NCBI GenBank assembly: GCA_002694745.1
Contig: NZMY01000050.1
Span: forward strand, 456,232-520,231
Length of the DNA: 64,000 nt
From: Croceicoccus sp.
Lineage (GTDB): Bacteria; Pseudomonadota; Alphaproteobacteria; Sphingomonadales; Sphingomonadaceae
Reading direction: 5' to 3'
The position numbers and the translations under genes were made by a program. Under the pieces are notes generated by a model, which had not been told where the DNA came from, made no database searches, and saw only the letters and a list, made by a program, of their open reading frames with translations. Below, piece after piece: positions 10,035-20,661 of the stretch; the stretch's first letter is position 1, and each line of letters opens with the position of its first letter.

Positions 10035-11234
10035 CTATTCCGTCGCAGCGGTTTCGGCGGCCAGGGGGACATCGTCGATGTGGGTCATTTTCAGATGTCC
10101 GTTCTCGACCGCGAAGGCCAGCTTGCCTTCGACCAGATCCAGCGCGTCGCGCCCGAATTCCTGATAGCGCCAGCCTTCCAGCATCGGTAGGTTCTTGCGC
10201 ACGCCCGCGGCCAAGGCCTCAAGATCGTCGGCGCGCGCGATGAGACGCGAGGCGACATCGATCTCGCGGCTGCGAATCTTGAGCAGCAGCTTGAGCAGAT
10301 CGGCGACCAGTGCGCCTTCCTTGCCCAGCGGCACGCCCTTCTTGCGTTCGGGCATCTCGTCCTTGGGAAGCGGTTCCGCCTCGTCCAGCACCTTCATCAG
10401 GCGTTTGCCGATGTCATTGTCCTTCCACCCGCCCGACAGGCCGCGCACCTTGGCAAGATCGCCCTGCTTCTTCGGCGGATGGCTGGCGAGATCGGCCAGG
10501 GTCTCGTCGCGGATGATCCGGCCGCGCGGGATGTTCTTGTCCTGCGCCTCGGTCTCGCGCCAGGCGGCCAGCGCCTTCAGCCGGCCCAGAACCTGCGCAT
10601 TGCGGCCCGGCGAGCGGATGCGGTGCCACAAGGTTTCGGGATCGCTGGCATAATTCGAGGGGTCGGCCAGCCGTTCCATCTCGCGGTTCAGCCATTCGCC
10701 GCGGCCGGTCTTCACCAGCTTCTTCAGCATCTTGGGGAAAATGCGCGAGAGATAGGTGACGTCGCCGATGGCATATTCGATCTGACGCTCGGTCAGCGGG
10801 CGTCGGCTCCAGTCGGTAAAGCGCGCGCCCTTGTCGATCTGGATATTGAGCCAGCTGTCGACGAGGTTCGAATAGCCGATCTGTTCGGACTGGCTGATCG
10901 CCATCATCGCGATCTGCGTATCGAAGATCGGATGCGGCGTCTTGGCGGTCAGATTATAGATGATCTCGACGTCCTGGCCGCCCGCGTGAAAGACCTTCAG
11001 AACCTCCTCGTTCTCGGTCAGCAGGTCAAGCAGGGGCTTGAGATCGATGCCCTCGGCCAGCGGATCGATCGCGGCGGCTTCCTTGCCGTCGGAGATCTGG
11101 ACGAGGCAGAGCAGCGGCCAATAGGTCGACTCCCGCATGAATTCGGTGTCGACGGCGACGAAATCGGCCGTGGACATCCGCTCGCAGATGTCGGCCAGCG
11201 CGTCGGTCGTGGTGATCAGTTCGTGAATTTTCAT
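10035..11234 (-). CDS. rnd: Ribonuclease D
   Basis: DEDD exonuclease: FVAVDTEFMRESTYWP, FHAGGQDVEIIY, YAIGDVTYL, plus HRDC-like C-terminus. Start MKIHELITT. Confidence 0.9.
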   Translation of the reverse strand: MKIHELITTTDALADICERMSTADFVAVDTEFMRESTYWPLLCLVQISDGKEAAAIDPLAEGIDLKPLLDLLTENEEVLKVFHAGGQDVEIIYNLTAKTPHPIFDTQIAMMAISQSEQIGYSNLVDSWLNIQIDKGARFTDWSRRPLTERQIEYAIGDVTYLSRIFPKMLKKLVKTGRGEWLNREMERLADPSNYASDPETLWHRIRSPGRNAQVLGRLKALAAWRETEAQDKNIPRGRIIRDETLADLASHPPKKQGDLAKVRGLSGGWKDNDIGKRLMKVLDEAEPLPKDEMPERKKGVPLGKEGALVADLLKLLLKIRSREIDVASRLIARADDLEALAAGVRKNLPMLEGWRYQEFGRDALDLVEGKLAFAVENGHLKMTHIDDVPLAAETAATE

Positions 11235-11347
11235 GGCTTCGGGCGGGTTACGCCGCATGAACGCCGCTTGCAATCATGCGTGGGGGGCGCATCCCCCTCT
11301 TTTTGCCCGTCACAGCCGTTTTTGCGGCCCGGAGCGCCCCGATCACG

Positions 11348-12367
11348 TCAGGCCGGGCGGCGGCGCAGGCGTTCGAACAGGCTGGAGACGAGGCTGGTGG
11401 GGGTCGACGCCGTATCGTTCGCAGGCTCCTCGACCGGCGCGGCATCGCGGATGCGGCGGCGCAGGCTGGTGCCGCTGACCTGTGTGTCGTCCTGAAAGAT
11501 GCTGCCCGGATCGTAATCGGCGGGGCGCGGGGCGAGCGACAGGCTGGCGAATTTCGATTCCTCGACCTCGCCTTCCTCGCCGTCCTCGATCAGATCGTAA
11601 TATTCCGCGCGGGTGTAGACCGGCGCGTCGAAGAAGGGATAGCTCTCGTTGCTGCCGACCAGCACGGTGACGGGTCGCGGCAGGCCGCGCCCTTCGATCA
11701 CTGCTCGCATCGCCTGATGCAGGCGCACCGCGACGAAGGCATGGCCCATCACCAGCGCGTCATTGTCGGCGGGCAGGGGCAGATCGCCCAGCTCGCGCCT
11801 GCGCTGATAGGCCAGCACTTCGCCATAGATGCCGCCAAGCCCGCGGACCTGCACCTCGGCGCCCGCTTCCTCGAACGCGCTGCGCCATACGCCTGCCTTG
11901 CGGCCATAGCCGTGATTGATCTCCTCGCGCCCGGCGCGGGCAAAGGCAAAGGCGCTGTCGGTGAAATAGAGCGTTTCGAGATCGGGTTCGCGGAAATTGC
12001 CGCGTTCCGGATCGGGCGCGGGCAGGGTCACCGGCGCGCTGATGTCGACCGACATGGCGGTCACAGGTTGTTCCGGCCGGTCGATCTTGCGGAATGTCTG
12101 GTCCAGAACCTCCCAACCGATCAGCCGCACGGCGCTGACGGGCGTCGCCTGCGCCAGCTTGGCGATATCGTGCCGGCCGTCGTTCAGTTCCATCAGCTGC
12201 GCTTCGATCAGCGTCGCGGCGACATCGGGCTGTCCCCGGCGCATCAGCGATTCGACATTGCCGAGAAACTGTTCGAGCTCTTCCTCGGACTCGAAGATCT
12301 CGCTGGCGAAAATGTCGGTTACGGACATGAACATGCTCTCCTGGCCCGCGGATCGGGGGTTCACCAT
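11348..12367 (-). CDS. Conserved hypothetical protein
   Basis: Long ORF with acidic N-terminus and ordered codon bias. No domain recognised by eye. Confidence 0.6.
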   Translation of the reverse strand: MVNPRSAGQESMFMSVTDIFASEIFESEEELEQFLGNVESLMRRGQPDVAATLIEAQLMELNDGRHDIAKLAQATPVSAVRLIGWEVLDQTFRKIDRPEQPVTAMSVDISAPVTLPAPDPERGNFREPDLETLYFTDSAFAFARAGREEINHGYGRKAGVWRSAFEEAGAEVQVRGLGGIYGEVLAYQRRRELGDLPLPADNDALVMGHAFVAVRLHQAMRAVIEGRGLPRPVTVLVGSNESYPFFDAPVYTRAEYYDLIEDGEEGEVEESKFASLSLAPRPADYDPGSIFQDDTQVSGTSLRRRIRDAAPVEEPANDTASTPTSLVSSLFERLRRRPA

Positions 12368-12802
12368 CAGTTGATAACCGGCCTTTGGTTAAGAATGGCT
12401 TGGCCAGCATGATTAACGCGGATGGCGGCGTGGCGCTGCTCAGGCCCGTTCAGCCGTCCGCGATGGAAACACGATCAAGAGGCGGAAGAAGCGGCTGAAT
12501 ATCCGCGCCAGCCACCAAATCCGCCTCTTGCCCGGTGTCGGCGCGCCTTTCGGTCTGCCGGTCCGAACGATCGATCCTCGCAGGACAGCGTTAAGATCGG
12601 GTAACCATCGGCGGTAGGATCGGCCGCATGATTGGTGCCGTGATCTTCGGCCGGAAACGCTCTGCCTACCGAAATGCGGACCGGTGCATCGGCGCACTGG
12701 AAATGAGGGACGGTTTGACCTAGTGCGCGGCGCAGCAATCGATAAAGGTGGCCGACAGCGGACACCGCATCATCCAGACCAGACGAGAAGCGAATTTTTG
12801 CC

Positions 12803-14620
12803 ATGCATGCCTATCGCACCCATACCTGCGGCGCCCTGACTGCCGCCAATGTCGGCGAGACCGTCCGCCTGTCGGGCTGGATCCATCGCAAGCGCGACCA
12901 TGGCGGCGTGCTGTTCGTCGACCTGCGCGACCATTACGGCATCACCCAGATCGTCGCGGACGAGGATAGCCCCGCGCTGCAGGTGCTGGACGGGCTGCGC
13001 GTGGAATCGGTGGTCACCATCGACGGCGAGGTCAAGGCGCGGTCGGCCAGCACGGTCAACGCGAACCTGCCGACCGGTGAGATCGAGATCTATGCCCGCG
13101 GCATCACGGTACAGAGCCGCGCCGAGGAACTGCCCATGCCCGTTGCGGGCGAGCAGGAATACCCCGAGGAGATCCGGCTGAAGAACCGTTTCCTCGACCT
13201 GCGGCGCGACAAGGTGCATTCCAACATCGTGCTGCGTTCGAAGGTGATCTCCTCGATCCGCCGCCGGATGACGGATGCCGGTTTCACCGAGTTCCAGACC
13301 CCGATCCTGGGTGCGTCCAGCCCCGAGGGCGCGCGCGACTATCTGGTGCCCGCGCGCATGCATCCGGGGCGCTTTTATGCACTGCCGCAGGCGCCGCAGA
13401 TGTTCAAGCAGCTGCTGATGGTCGCCGGTTTCGACCGCTATTTCCAGATCGCGCCCTGTTTCCGGGACGAGGATCTGCGTGCCGATCGCAGCCCTGAATT
13501 CTACCAGCTCGATTTCGAGATGAGCTATGTCACGCAGGAAGACGTGTTCCAGACGCTGGAGCCCGTGCTGGCCGGTGTGTTCGAGGAGTTCTCGGGCGGC
13601 AAGACGGTGACCCCGGCGGGCACCTTCCCGCGCATCCCCTATGCCGATGCGCTGCTGAAATATGGCAGCGACAAGCCGGACCTGCGCAACCCGCTGATCA
13701 TCTCGGACGTGACGAGCCATTTCGAACAGTCCGGCTTCGGCCTGTTCGAGAAGATCGTCGGCAGCGGCGGCAAGGTGCGCGTGATCCCCGCGCCGAACAC
13801 CGCCGACAAGAGCCGCAAGTTCTTCGACGACATGAACAACTGGGCACGCCAGGAAGGCTTCGCGGGGCTCGGCTATGTCACCCGGAAGGGCGGCGACTTC
13901 GGCGGACCGATTGCCAAGAATCACGGGCCCGAGCGCATGGAAGAGCTGTATAACGAGTTGGGCCTTGGCCCCGACGACGGGCTGTTCTTCGCGGCTGGCA
14001 AGGAAAAGGACGCGGCCAAGCTGGCAGGCGCCGCTCGCACCCGCACGGCCGAGGAACTGGGCCTGATCGAGGAGGGCTGCTTCAAGTTCTGCTGGATCGT
14101 CGACTTCCCGATGTTCGAATATGACGAGGACCTCAAGAAGATCGATTTCAGCCACAACCCGTTCTCGATGCCGCAGGGCGAGATGGAAGCGCTGGAAACG
14201 CAGGACCCGCTCGACATCCTGGCGTGGCAGTACGACATCGTGTGCAACGGATACGAGCTGTCGTCGGGTGCGATCCGGAATCATCGTCCCGACATCATGT
14301 TCAAGGCGTTCGAGATCGCGGGCTATTCGAAGGAAGAGGTCGAGGCGAATTTCTCGGGCATGATCAATGCGTTCAAATATGGCGCGCCGCCGCATGGCGG
14401 TTCGGCGCCGGGCATCGACCGCATCGTCATGCTGCTGGCGGAAGAGCCGAACATCCGCGAGGTCATCGCCTTCCCGATGAACCAGCGCGCGCAGGACCTG
14501 ATGATGGGCGCGCCGAGCGTGGTCAGCCCGAAACAGCTGCGCGAGCTGTCGATCCGCACGGTCGAGCCGCCCAAGGCCACCCCGGCCGACAAGGCGCGCG
14601 TCGACCAGATCGGCGATTGA
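12803..14620 (+). CDS. aspS: Aspartyl-tRNA synthetase
   Basis: [46 protein letters not shown]; class II motifs QLDFEMSY and [15 protein letters not shown]. Confidence 0.95.
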   Translation: MHAYRTHTCGALTAANVGETVRLSGWIHRKRDHGGVLFVDLRDHYGITQIVADEDSPALQVLDGLRVESVVTIDGEVKARSASTVNANLPTGEIEIYARGITVQSRAEELPMPVAGEQEYPEEIRLKNRFLDLRRDKVHSNIVLRSKVISSIRRRMTDAGFTEFQTPILGASSPEGARDYLVPARMHPGRFYALPQAPQMFKQLLMVAGFDRYFQIAPCFRDEDLRADRSPEFYQLDFEMSYVTQEDVFQTLEPVLAGVFEEFSGGKTVTPAGTFPRIPYADALLKYGSDKPDLRNPLIISDVTSHFEQSGFGLFEKIVGSGGKVRVIPAPNTADKSRKFFDDMNNWARQEGFAGLGYVTRKGGDFGGPIAKNHGPERMEELYNELGLGPDDGLFFAAGKEKDAAKLAGAARTRTAEELGLIEEGCFKFCWIVDFPMFEYDEDLKKIDFSHNPFSMPQGEMEALETQDPLDILAWQYDIVCNGYELSSGAIRNHRPDIMFKAFEIAGYSKEEVEANFSGMINAFKYGAPPHGGSAPGIDRIVMLLAEEPNIREVIAFPMNQRAQDLMMGAPSVVSPKQLRELSIRTVEPPKATPADKARVDQIGD

Positions 14621-14792
14621 GGCGGCGTGTCCTGAACGCTGGCAATCGGGCGGGCATGGCGGTAATTGTTAAGCGCCTGTCACCCGCTCTTGCCAGCGGC
14701 GCACAGTCCGACTAGGGCCACGCCTGAGATTTTATCCGATCCTGTCACGTTACGCTCGGGGCAGGACAGTTTTAGTACCGAGAGGTTTATTC

Positions 14793-15029
14793 ATGAGCGA
14801 CACCGAGGAACGCGTAAAGAAGATCGTCGTCGAGCACCTGGGCGTTGAAGCCGACAAGGTGACCATGGACGCGAGCTTTATCGACGACCTGGGCGCGGAC
14901 AGCCTCGACATCGTCGAGCTGGTGATGGCGTTCGAGGAAGAGTTCGGGGTCGAAATCCCCGACGATGCCGCCGAAAAGATCACCACCGTCGGCGACGCGG
15001 TGAAATATATCGAAGAGCACAAGGGCTAA
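14793..15029 (+). CDS. acpP: Acyl carrier protein
   Basis: [24 protein letters not shown] Ppant attachment motif. Confidence 0.97.
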   Translation: MSDTEERVKKIVVEHLGVEADKVTMDASFIDDLGADSLDIVELVMAFEEEFGVEIPDDAAEKITTVGDAVKYIEEHKG

Positions 15030-15225
15030 GCCTGCAAGGGGCCGGCCCCTGCCGGTTCTGCTCTGATCGCCTGCGCGTCCTTTAGGGGGCGTAGCGGGCA
15101 AACGGCAGGCTCGGCCCCAAGTGGCTGGGCCTGCTGCGTTTCGGGGCGGAGCGCGGAATCAGGCGGCCGGGCAGAGGGCAGGATGTCCGCCCGCGGGCGG
15201 ATTGGCCGAAAGGAAAGGATCACCC

Positions 15226-16488
15226 ATGCGCCGTGTCGTTGTCACCGGACTTGGACTTGTCACCCCGCTTGGTGCGGATGTCGAAACCGTGTGGGCGAAC
15301 CTGATCGCCGGCAAGTCGGGCGCCGGGCCCATCACGCGATTCGATGCGAGCGACCAGAAATGCCGCATCGCCTGCGAGGTGAAGCCCGCCGACCATGAAT
15401 ATGGCTTTGACCCTGACAAGCGCGTCGACCACAAGGTCCAGCGGCAGGTCGATCCGTTCATCGTCTATGGCATCGACGCCGCGGGACAGGCGATCGAGGA
15501 CGCGGGCCTTGCGGATATGCCCGAGGAAATGCGCTACCGCGCGGGCTGCTCGATCGGTTCGGGCATCGGCGGTCTGCCGGGGATCGAGAAGGAATCGCTG
15601 GTGCTGGCCGAAAAGGGCCCGAGCCGCGTTTCGCCGCATTTCGTCCACGGGCGGCTGATCAACCTGATCAGTGGTCAGGTTTCGATCAAATACGGGCTGA
15701 TGGGGCCGAACCATGCGGTCGTGACCGCCTGCTCCACCGGCGCGCATTCGATCGGCGATGCCGCGCGCATGATCAAGGACGGCGATGCCGACATCATGCT
15801 GGCGGGCGGAGCGGAAGGCACCGTATGCCCGATCGGGATTGCCGGATTTGCACAGGCCCGCGCTCTTTCTACCGGTTTCAACGACGAGCCGACCAAGGCC
15901 AGCCGCCCCTATGACGAGGCCCGCGACGGCTTCGTGATGGGCGAGGGCGCGGGCGTCGTCGTGCTGGAAGAGTATGAGCATGCCAAGGCACGCGGCGCGA
16001 AGATCTATGCCGAGGTCGTCGGCTATGGCCTGTCGGGCGACGCCTATCACGTGACCGCGCCGCATCCCGAAGGGTCGGGCGCCTATCGTTCGATGGAGAT
16101 GGCACTGAAGAAGGCCGGCATGACGCCTGCCGACATCGACTATGTCAACGCGCACGGCACCAGCACGCCGCTGGGCGACGAGCTGGAACTGGGCGCGGTG
16201 CGCCGTCTGTTCGGCGATGCGATGGACGGCGTGTCGATGTCCTCGACCAAATCCGCCATCGGCCATCTGCTGGGCGGCGCGGGCGCGGTCGAATCGATCT
16301 TCTGCATCCTGGCGATGCGCGACCAGATCGTGCCGCCGACGCTCAATCTCGATAACCCGAGCGAGAGCTGCAAGGGCGTCGATCTTGTGCCCCACAAGGC
16401 CAAGAAGCGCGAAGTGCGCGCGGTGCTGAACAATTCGTTCGGCTTTGGCGGCACCAATGCCTCGCTGATCATGAAGGCGGTGGACTAG
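15226..16488 (+). CDS. fabF: Beta-ketoacyl-ACP synthase II
   Basis: MRRVVVTGLGLVTPLG, TACSTGAHSIGDA active-site Cys, NAHGTSTPLGD, KSAIGHLLGGAGAVE. Confidence 0.95.
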   Translation: MRRVVVTGLGLVTPLGADVETVWANLIAGKSGAGPITRFDASDQKCRIACEVKPADHEYGFDPDKRVDHKVQRQVDPFIVYGIDAAGQAIEDAGLADMPEEMRYRAGCSIGSGIGGLPGIEKESLVLAEKGPSRVSPHFVHGRLINLISGQVSIKYGLMGPNHAVVTACSTGAHSIGDAARMIKDGDADIMLAGGAEGTVCPIGIAGFAQARALSTGFNDEPTKASRPYDEARDGFVMGEGAGVVVLEEYEHAKARGAKIYAEVVGYGLSGDAYHVTAPHPEGSGAYRSMEMALKKAGMTPADIDYVNAHGTSTPLGDELELGAVRRLFGDAMDGVSMSSTKSAIGHLLGGAGAVESIFCILAMRDQIVPPTLNLDNPSESCKGVDLVPHKAKKREVRAVLNNSFGFGGTNASLIMKAVD

Positions 16489-16494
16489 TCCGTC

Positions 16495-17469
16495 ATGAAA
16501 CGCGGCTGCAGCGTCCTTGTCGCCATTCTCGTGCTGGCGGCGCTGGGCGCTGCCGGCTGGTTCATGGCCGGATGGTACGGCGGCGCAGGGCCGGACAAGG
16601 CGACCAGCTTTGTCGTCCCGTCCGGCGCCACGCTGACATCGACGGCGGACAAGCTGGCGGAAGAGGGCCTTATCGGCTCCTCCGACGGCTTCCTGCTGCG
16701 CGCGAAACTGCTGGCCAGCGGCGATCCGGTGAAGGCGGGGGAGTTCGCGATTCCCGCCGGCGCCAGTCCCGCGACCATCCTCGACATCCTGCAGCACGGC
16801 GAGGTCATTCGGCGCTTTGTCACCGTGCCCGAGGGGCTGCCCTCGATCATGGTGCACGAACGGCTGATGGCCGAACCTTTGCTGACAGGCGAGGTTGCGG
16901 TCCCTGCCGAAGGATCGGTCCTGCCCGATAGCTATGACTTCGAGAGAGGCGAGGCGAGAGCGGACGTGCTGGCGCGGATGCAAGAGGCGATGGGCGAATT
17001 TGTCGCATCCGAATGGCCGAAACGCGACAAGGACCTGCCCGTTACGACGCCGCAGCAGGCCGTGACGCTTGCCTCGATCGTCGAGAAGGAGACAGGAGTC
17101 CCGCAGGAACGGCGGATGGTGGCTGGCCTCTATACCAACCGCCTGCGCAAGGGGATGCGGTTGCAGGCCGATCCGACGATCATCTACCCCATCACCAAAG
17201 GCAAGCCTCTGGGCCGCCGGATCAGGCGCAGCGAGATCGACGCGGTGAACGGGTATAACACCTATTCCATGGCTGGTCTGCCGGTGGGGCCGATCACCAA
17301 CCCCGGACGGGAATCGATCCTGGCCGTGCTGCATCCCGCCGATACCGACGCCGTCTACATGGTCGCCGACGGATCCGGCGGTCACGCATTCAGCGATACG
17401 CTGGACGGCCATAATGACAATGTGGCCGCATGGCGCGCGCTGCGCCGAAAGCGGGGCGAGATCGAGTAG
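16495..17469 (+). CDS. mltG: Endolytic murein transglycosylase MltG (YceG)
   Basis: N-terminal TM; ASIVEKETGVPQERRMVAGLYTNRLRKGMRLQADPTIIY and YNTYSMAGLPVGPITNPG motifs. Confidence 0.92.
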   Translation: MKRGCSVLVAILVLAALGAAGWFMAGWYGGAGPDKATSFVVPSGATLTSTADKLAEEGLIGSSDGFLLRAKLLASGDPVKAGEFAIPAGASPATILDILQHGEVIRRFVTVPEGLPSIMVHERLMAEPLLTGEVAVPAEGSVLPDSYDFERGEARADVLARMQEAMGEFVASEWPKRDKDLPVTTPQQAVTLASIVEKETGVPQERRMVAGLYTNRLRKGMRLQADPTIIYPITKGKPLGRRIRRSEIDAVNGYNTYSMAGLPVGPITNPGRESILAVLHPADTDAVYMVADGSGGHAFSDTLDGHNDNVAAWRALRRKRGEIE

Positions 17470-17817
17470 GATACCCGCTCCGCGCAAAGCGGCTGCCGCA
17501 GCGCGCATGCCGTCAGGGCCGCGGATAAGACTGCGCGCAATCCTCATAATTTGCCAGCGGAGCTGTGGTTGCGCCGCAGCGTGGCCTTTCGTTGAGGCTT
17601 TGCGCAGAGCGGAGAGACGGAATTGCCGCATTTGGCTGGCATCCGGGCATGGAACGTGCCGGATTAGCGACAGGCCGCTTCGCAGATGCGGAACGGGGGC
17701 AGCGCTTCCTCGTTTGGGCGTCATGGCTCTCGGACATGCTCGCCGCAGTGATGTGGACGATCAATAGCCCGACGCCTGCACGCTTTGGCGACGCGGTTCT
17801 TCCGGGCCGTGTGGACG

Positions 17818-17859
17818 GGGCGGACGACACCACTCCCCCCCTCCAGGTGTCGTCCGCCC
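17818..17859. repeat. Perfect 14-bp inverted repeat (hairpin) upstream of the 2'-5' RNA ligase-like gene
   Basis: GGGCGGACGACACC (17818-17831) / GGTGTCGTCCGCCC (17846-17859), 14-nt C-rich loop, no following T-tract. Confidence 0.85.
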
Positions 17860-17894
17860 TCGTTCTGGCGGCGTGTTGCTGCCATACAGGCGGC

Positions 17895-18419
17895 ATGACC
17901 AGCCCCATCATCGTGACCGCCGCCCTGCCGCCAGAGATATTCTCTTATGCAAACGGCCTCAGGACCGAGTACTTTCCGCCCGAGCGCAATTATCTGTCAG
18001 CGCATCTGACCCTGTTTCACGCGCTGCCTCCATCGGTCGAACCCGAACTGCGCGGCCTGATGGCCGACCTCGCAAGGGAATTTCCGCCACCTCCCGCCCG
18101 CATGAACCGGATCGTCAGCCTGGGGAGGGGCACGGCTCTCGGTATCGAAAGCGATGCCCTGATGGCGCTGAGAGACCGGATCGCCGACCGATTTGCCGGG
18201 TGCCTGACGCCGCAGGACAATCATCGTCCGCGCCTGCACGTGACGGTGCAGAACAAGGTCAGCCCCGACGAGGCCCGTAGGCTGCAAGCGCAATTGTCGT
18301 CCGGTTTCACCCCGCGCGAATTCACGATTCCGGCGCTGGAGGCCCATTATTATCGCGGCGGGCCATGGGAAGAGGCGGGCCGCTGGCCGCTGCGCGGCAG
18401 ACCGGCGCAGCGCCGATGA
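17895..18419 (+). CDS. 2'-5' RNA ligase / phosphoesterase (LigT) family protein
   Basis: Two H-x-T/L-like motifs: HLTLFHAL and HVTVQNK. ~174 aa. Confidence 0.75.
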   Translation: MTSPIIVTAALPPEIFSYANGLRTEYFPPERNYLSAHLTLFHALPPSVEPELRGLMADLAREFPPPPARMNRIVSLGRGTALGIESDALMALRDRIADRFAGCLTPQDNHRPRLHVTVQNKVSPDEARRLQAQLSSGFTPREFTIPALEAHYYRGGPWEEAGRWPLRGRPAQRR

Positions 18420-18545
18420 CAAGCGATGTGAATGCGATGTCGAATTCCCTTCAACTGCCGTATTGACCGCCGCCCGCACTACCCCTAAGAGGCGCGCCTG
18501 CCGCAGGTGCGGGCCACTGGCCAGACCGTCGCGGCACCCTTCGGG

Positions 18546-18622
18546 GGCGGAGTAGCTCAGGTGGTTAGAGCAGCGGAATCATAATCCGCGTGTCGGGGGT
18601 TCGAGTCCCTCCTCCGCTACCA
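18546..18622 (+). tRNA. tRNA-Met(CAT) (elongator Met or Ile2; not distinguished)
   Basis: Cloverleaf GGCGGAGTAGCTCAGGTGGTTAGAGCAGCGGAATCATAATCCGCGTGTCGGGGGTTCGAGTCCCTCCTCCGCTACCA. Anticodon loop ATCATAA; CCA encoded. Confidence 0.95.
18588..18621 (+). repeat. att-like direct repeat, proximal copy (3' end of the tRNA-Met gene)
   Basis: GCGTGTCGGGGGTTCGAGTCCCTCCTCCGCTACC; imperfect second copy at 22542-22574. Confidence 0.75.
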
Positions 18623-18811
18623 TTCTTCTCGAAAATCTTGCTGAAGGTTGGGCTTCCGATTCCCGTGGGAGGCCGGTCCATTTCGTCCTTAGGCTAATTC
18701 CCGATGGCCTAGCCTTGCATCGCCCCTATCATTTGGCTTCTTACGGCCCGCTGGCTGAAACGCCCGTCCCGGCCGCAAGGGGTTGCATTTGCTGAGCGGG
18801 GAGACAGGACG

Positions 18812-20656
18812 ATGAAGATCCTTTGTTCCGCGAGCATTGCGGTGCTTGCACTGGCCCAGGCTGGCTGTTCCTATGAAAGCGAAACGGCCAGCGCCCAGAC
18901 TGCCGCCGTGATGGCTGACGAGAGCGGTGTCAGCCAGAACCCGCTGAAAGATGCATTCTTTGGTGAGACCCATGTTCACACAGGGGTCTCGATGGATGCG
19001 TTCGTCGCCGGCAACCGGCTGACGCCCGACGACGCTTATCGCTTCGCCAAGGGTGAAGAGATCATGGTCAATGGATCGATGCACAGGATCAAGCGCCCGC
19101 TCGACTTCGTGGCGGTCACCGACCACTCCGAATTCATGGGAGAGGCATATAGCCTGATGAATCCCGGTGCGCCCGGTTATGACGACCCGGTCGCCAAGTC
19201 ATTCCGTGAGGCGAAGGACCTCGAGACGGCTCTGGGGCTTTACGCCAAATATGTGCTGGAACCGCTGGCGGGCGGGGGCGATCCGCGTCCCTCGTTCTTT
19301 CAGGGCACCAGCGCGATCGAGACGACCTGGCGAAGGAACTTCGAGGCGACCGAGAAGCACTATATCCCCGGCAAGTTCACGACCATCCACGCGTATGAAT
19401 GGACTTCGGCGCCGGGCGGCTTGAACCTGCATCGCAACATTCTGTTCCGCGACACCAACGTTCCCAACGTGCCTTTCTCGTCAAACGAGGGGGCCGACCC
19501 TGAAGAGCTTTGGGCATGGATGAAGGCTCAGCGCGACAAAGGCGTCAAAGTGTTCGCGATGCCCCACAATTCGAACGAGAGCAAAGGGCTGCTCTTCACC
19601 GAGACCACGTTGAGCGGCAAGCCGATCACGCGCGAATATGCGGCTACGCGCGCCAGCATGGAGCCACTGATCGAGATGATGCAGATCAAGGGCAATTCCG
19701 AAGTGGTGCCCGATTTCTGGCCGAATGAGGAGTTTGCCGATTTTGAAAATGCGCGGTCCCTGCAGGACTATAACGACCGCACCTTCATGAAGCGAAATTT
19801 CGTGCGCTGGGGGCTTGGTCGCGGTCTGAAATATCGGTCCGATCTTGGCGTAAACCCGTTTAAATACGGCTTTGTCGGCGGCACCGACAGCCATAATGGC
19901 GCGCCCAGCAATGTGGCCGAGGACAACTGGGACGTGGGTAGTCACGGCCTTGCCGATCAGACGGCAGAGATCCGGGCAACTGCCATCCTTGAAGGTGAAA
20001 TGAAGGTGTCCGATCTCAACCCCGGTGCCATTACGGGCGTGTGGGCGACGTCCAATACCCGCGGTGCGATCTGGGATAGCATGGCCGCCAAGGAAACCTT
20101 CGCAACCAGCGGGCCACGAATGAAGGTGCGGGCTTTCGCCGGGCAGGGGTTTGCGTCGAGCTATCCCTCCTATGCGGCTATGGTCCGGGACGGCTAAGCC
20201 AAGGGCGTTCCGATGGGTGGCAACTATACCGGCAGCGGCGCCCCGCAATTGCTGGTCTGGGCGGTGAAGGACCCGATCGGCCCCAATCTCGATCGCATCC
20301 AGATCGTGAAGGGCTGGTATGAAAACGGCGATATCAAGGACAAGGTCTATAATGCCGTGGCATCGGGCAATCGCCTGCGCTCCGACGGGACGGTACAGCC
20401 GATCAATGCGCCCATCGACGTGAAGACCGGCAGGTTCAATACCACCAAGGGTAGTGCCGAGTTGATGGGCCTGTGGACCGATCCCGACTACGATCCGAAC
20501 CGGCAGGCCTATTACTACATCCGCGTGTTGCAACTGCCGACCGCGCGCTGGCCGCTTTACGACGAGCTGCGCAAGGGCGTGAAGTTTGCTCCCGACGTCA
20601 AGCGCCAGATTGTCGAGCGCGCGTGGGGCTCGCCGATCTGGCACGAACCGAGCTGA
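18812..20656 (+). pseudogene. DUF3604 family (PHP-like hydrolase) lipoprotein, interrupted by one in-frame TAA
   Basis: ORFs 18812-20197 and 20213-20656 are in the same frame ((20213-18812)/3=467). Translation reads ...AAMVRDG*AKGVPMGGNYTG.... Lipobox LAQAGC; FFGETHVHTG and TDHSEFMGE motifs. Confidence 0.85.
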
Positions 20657-20661
20657 TCCTC

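Noticed and set aside
12440-12804. Minus-strand ORFs of 85-109 aa upstream of aspS
   Set aside because: Compositionally random, no RBS or domain; treated as intergenic.
15220-17724. 834-aa minus-strand ORF
   Set aside because: Antisense to fabF and mltG, both clearly real; high-GC codon-position artefact.
20195-20197. Selenocysteine or pyrrolysine recoding in the DUF3604/PPIase genes
   Set aside because: Stops are TAA and TAG, not TGA; two different codons in adjacent genes; no SECIS or PylT evidence in the window.
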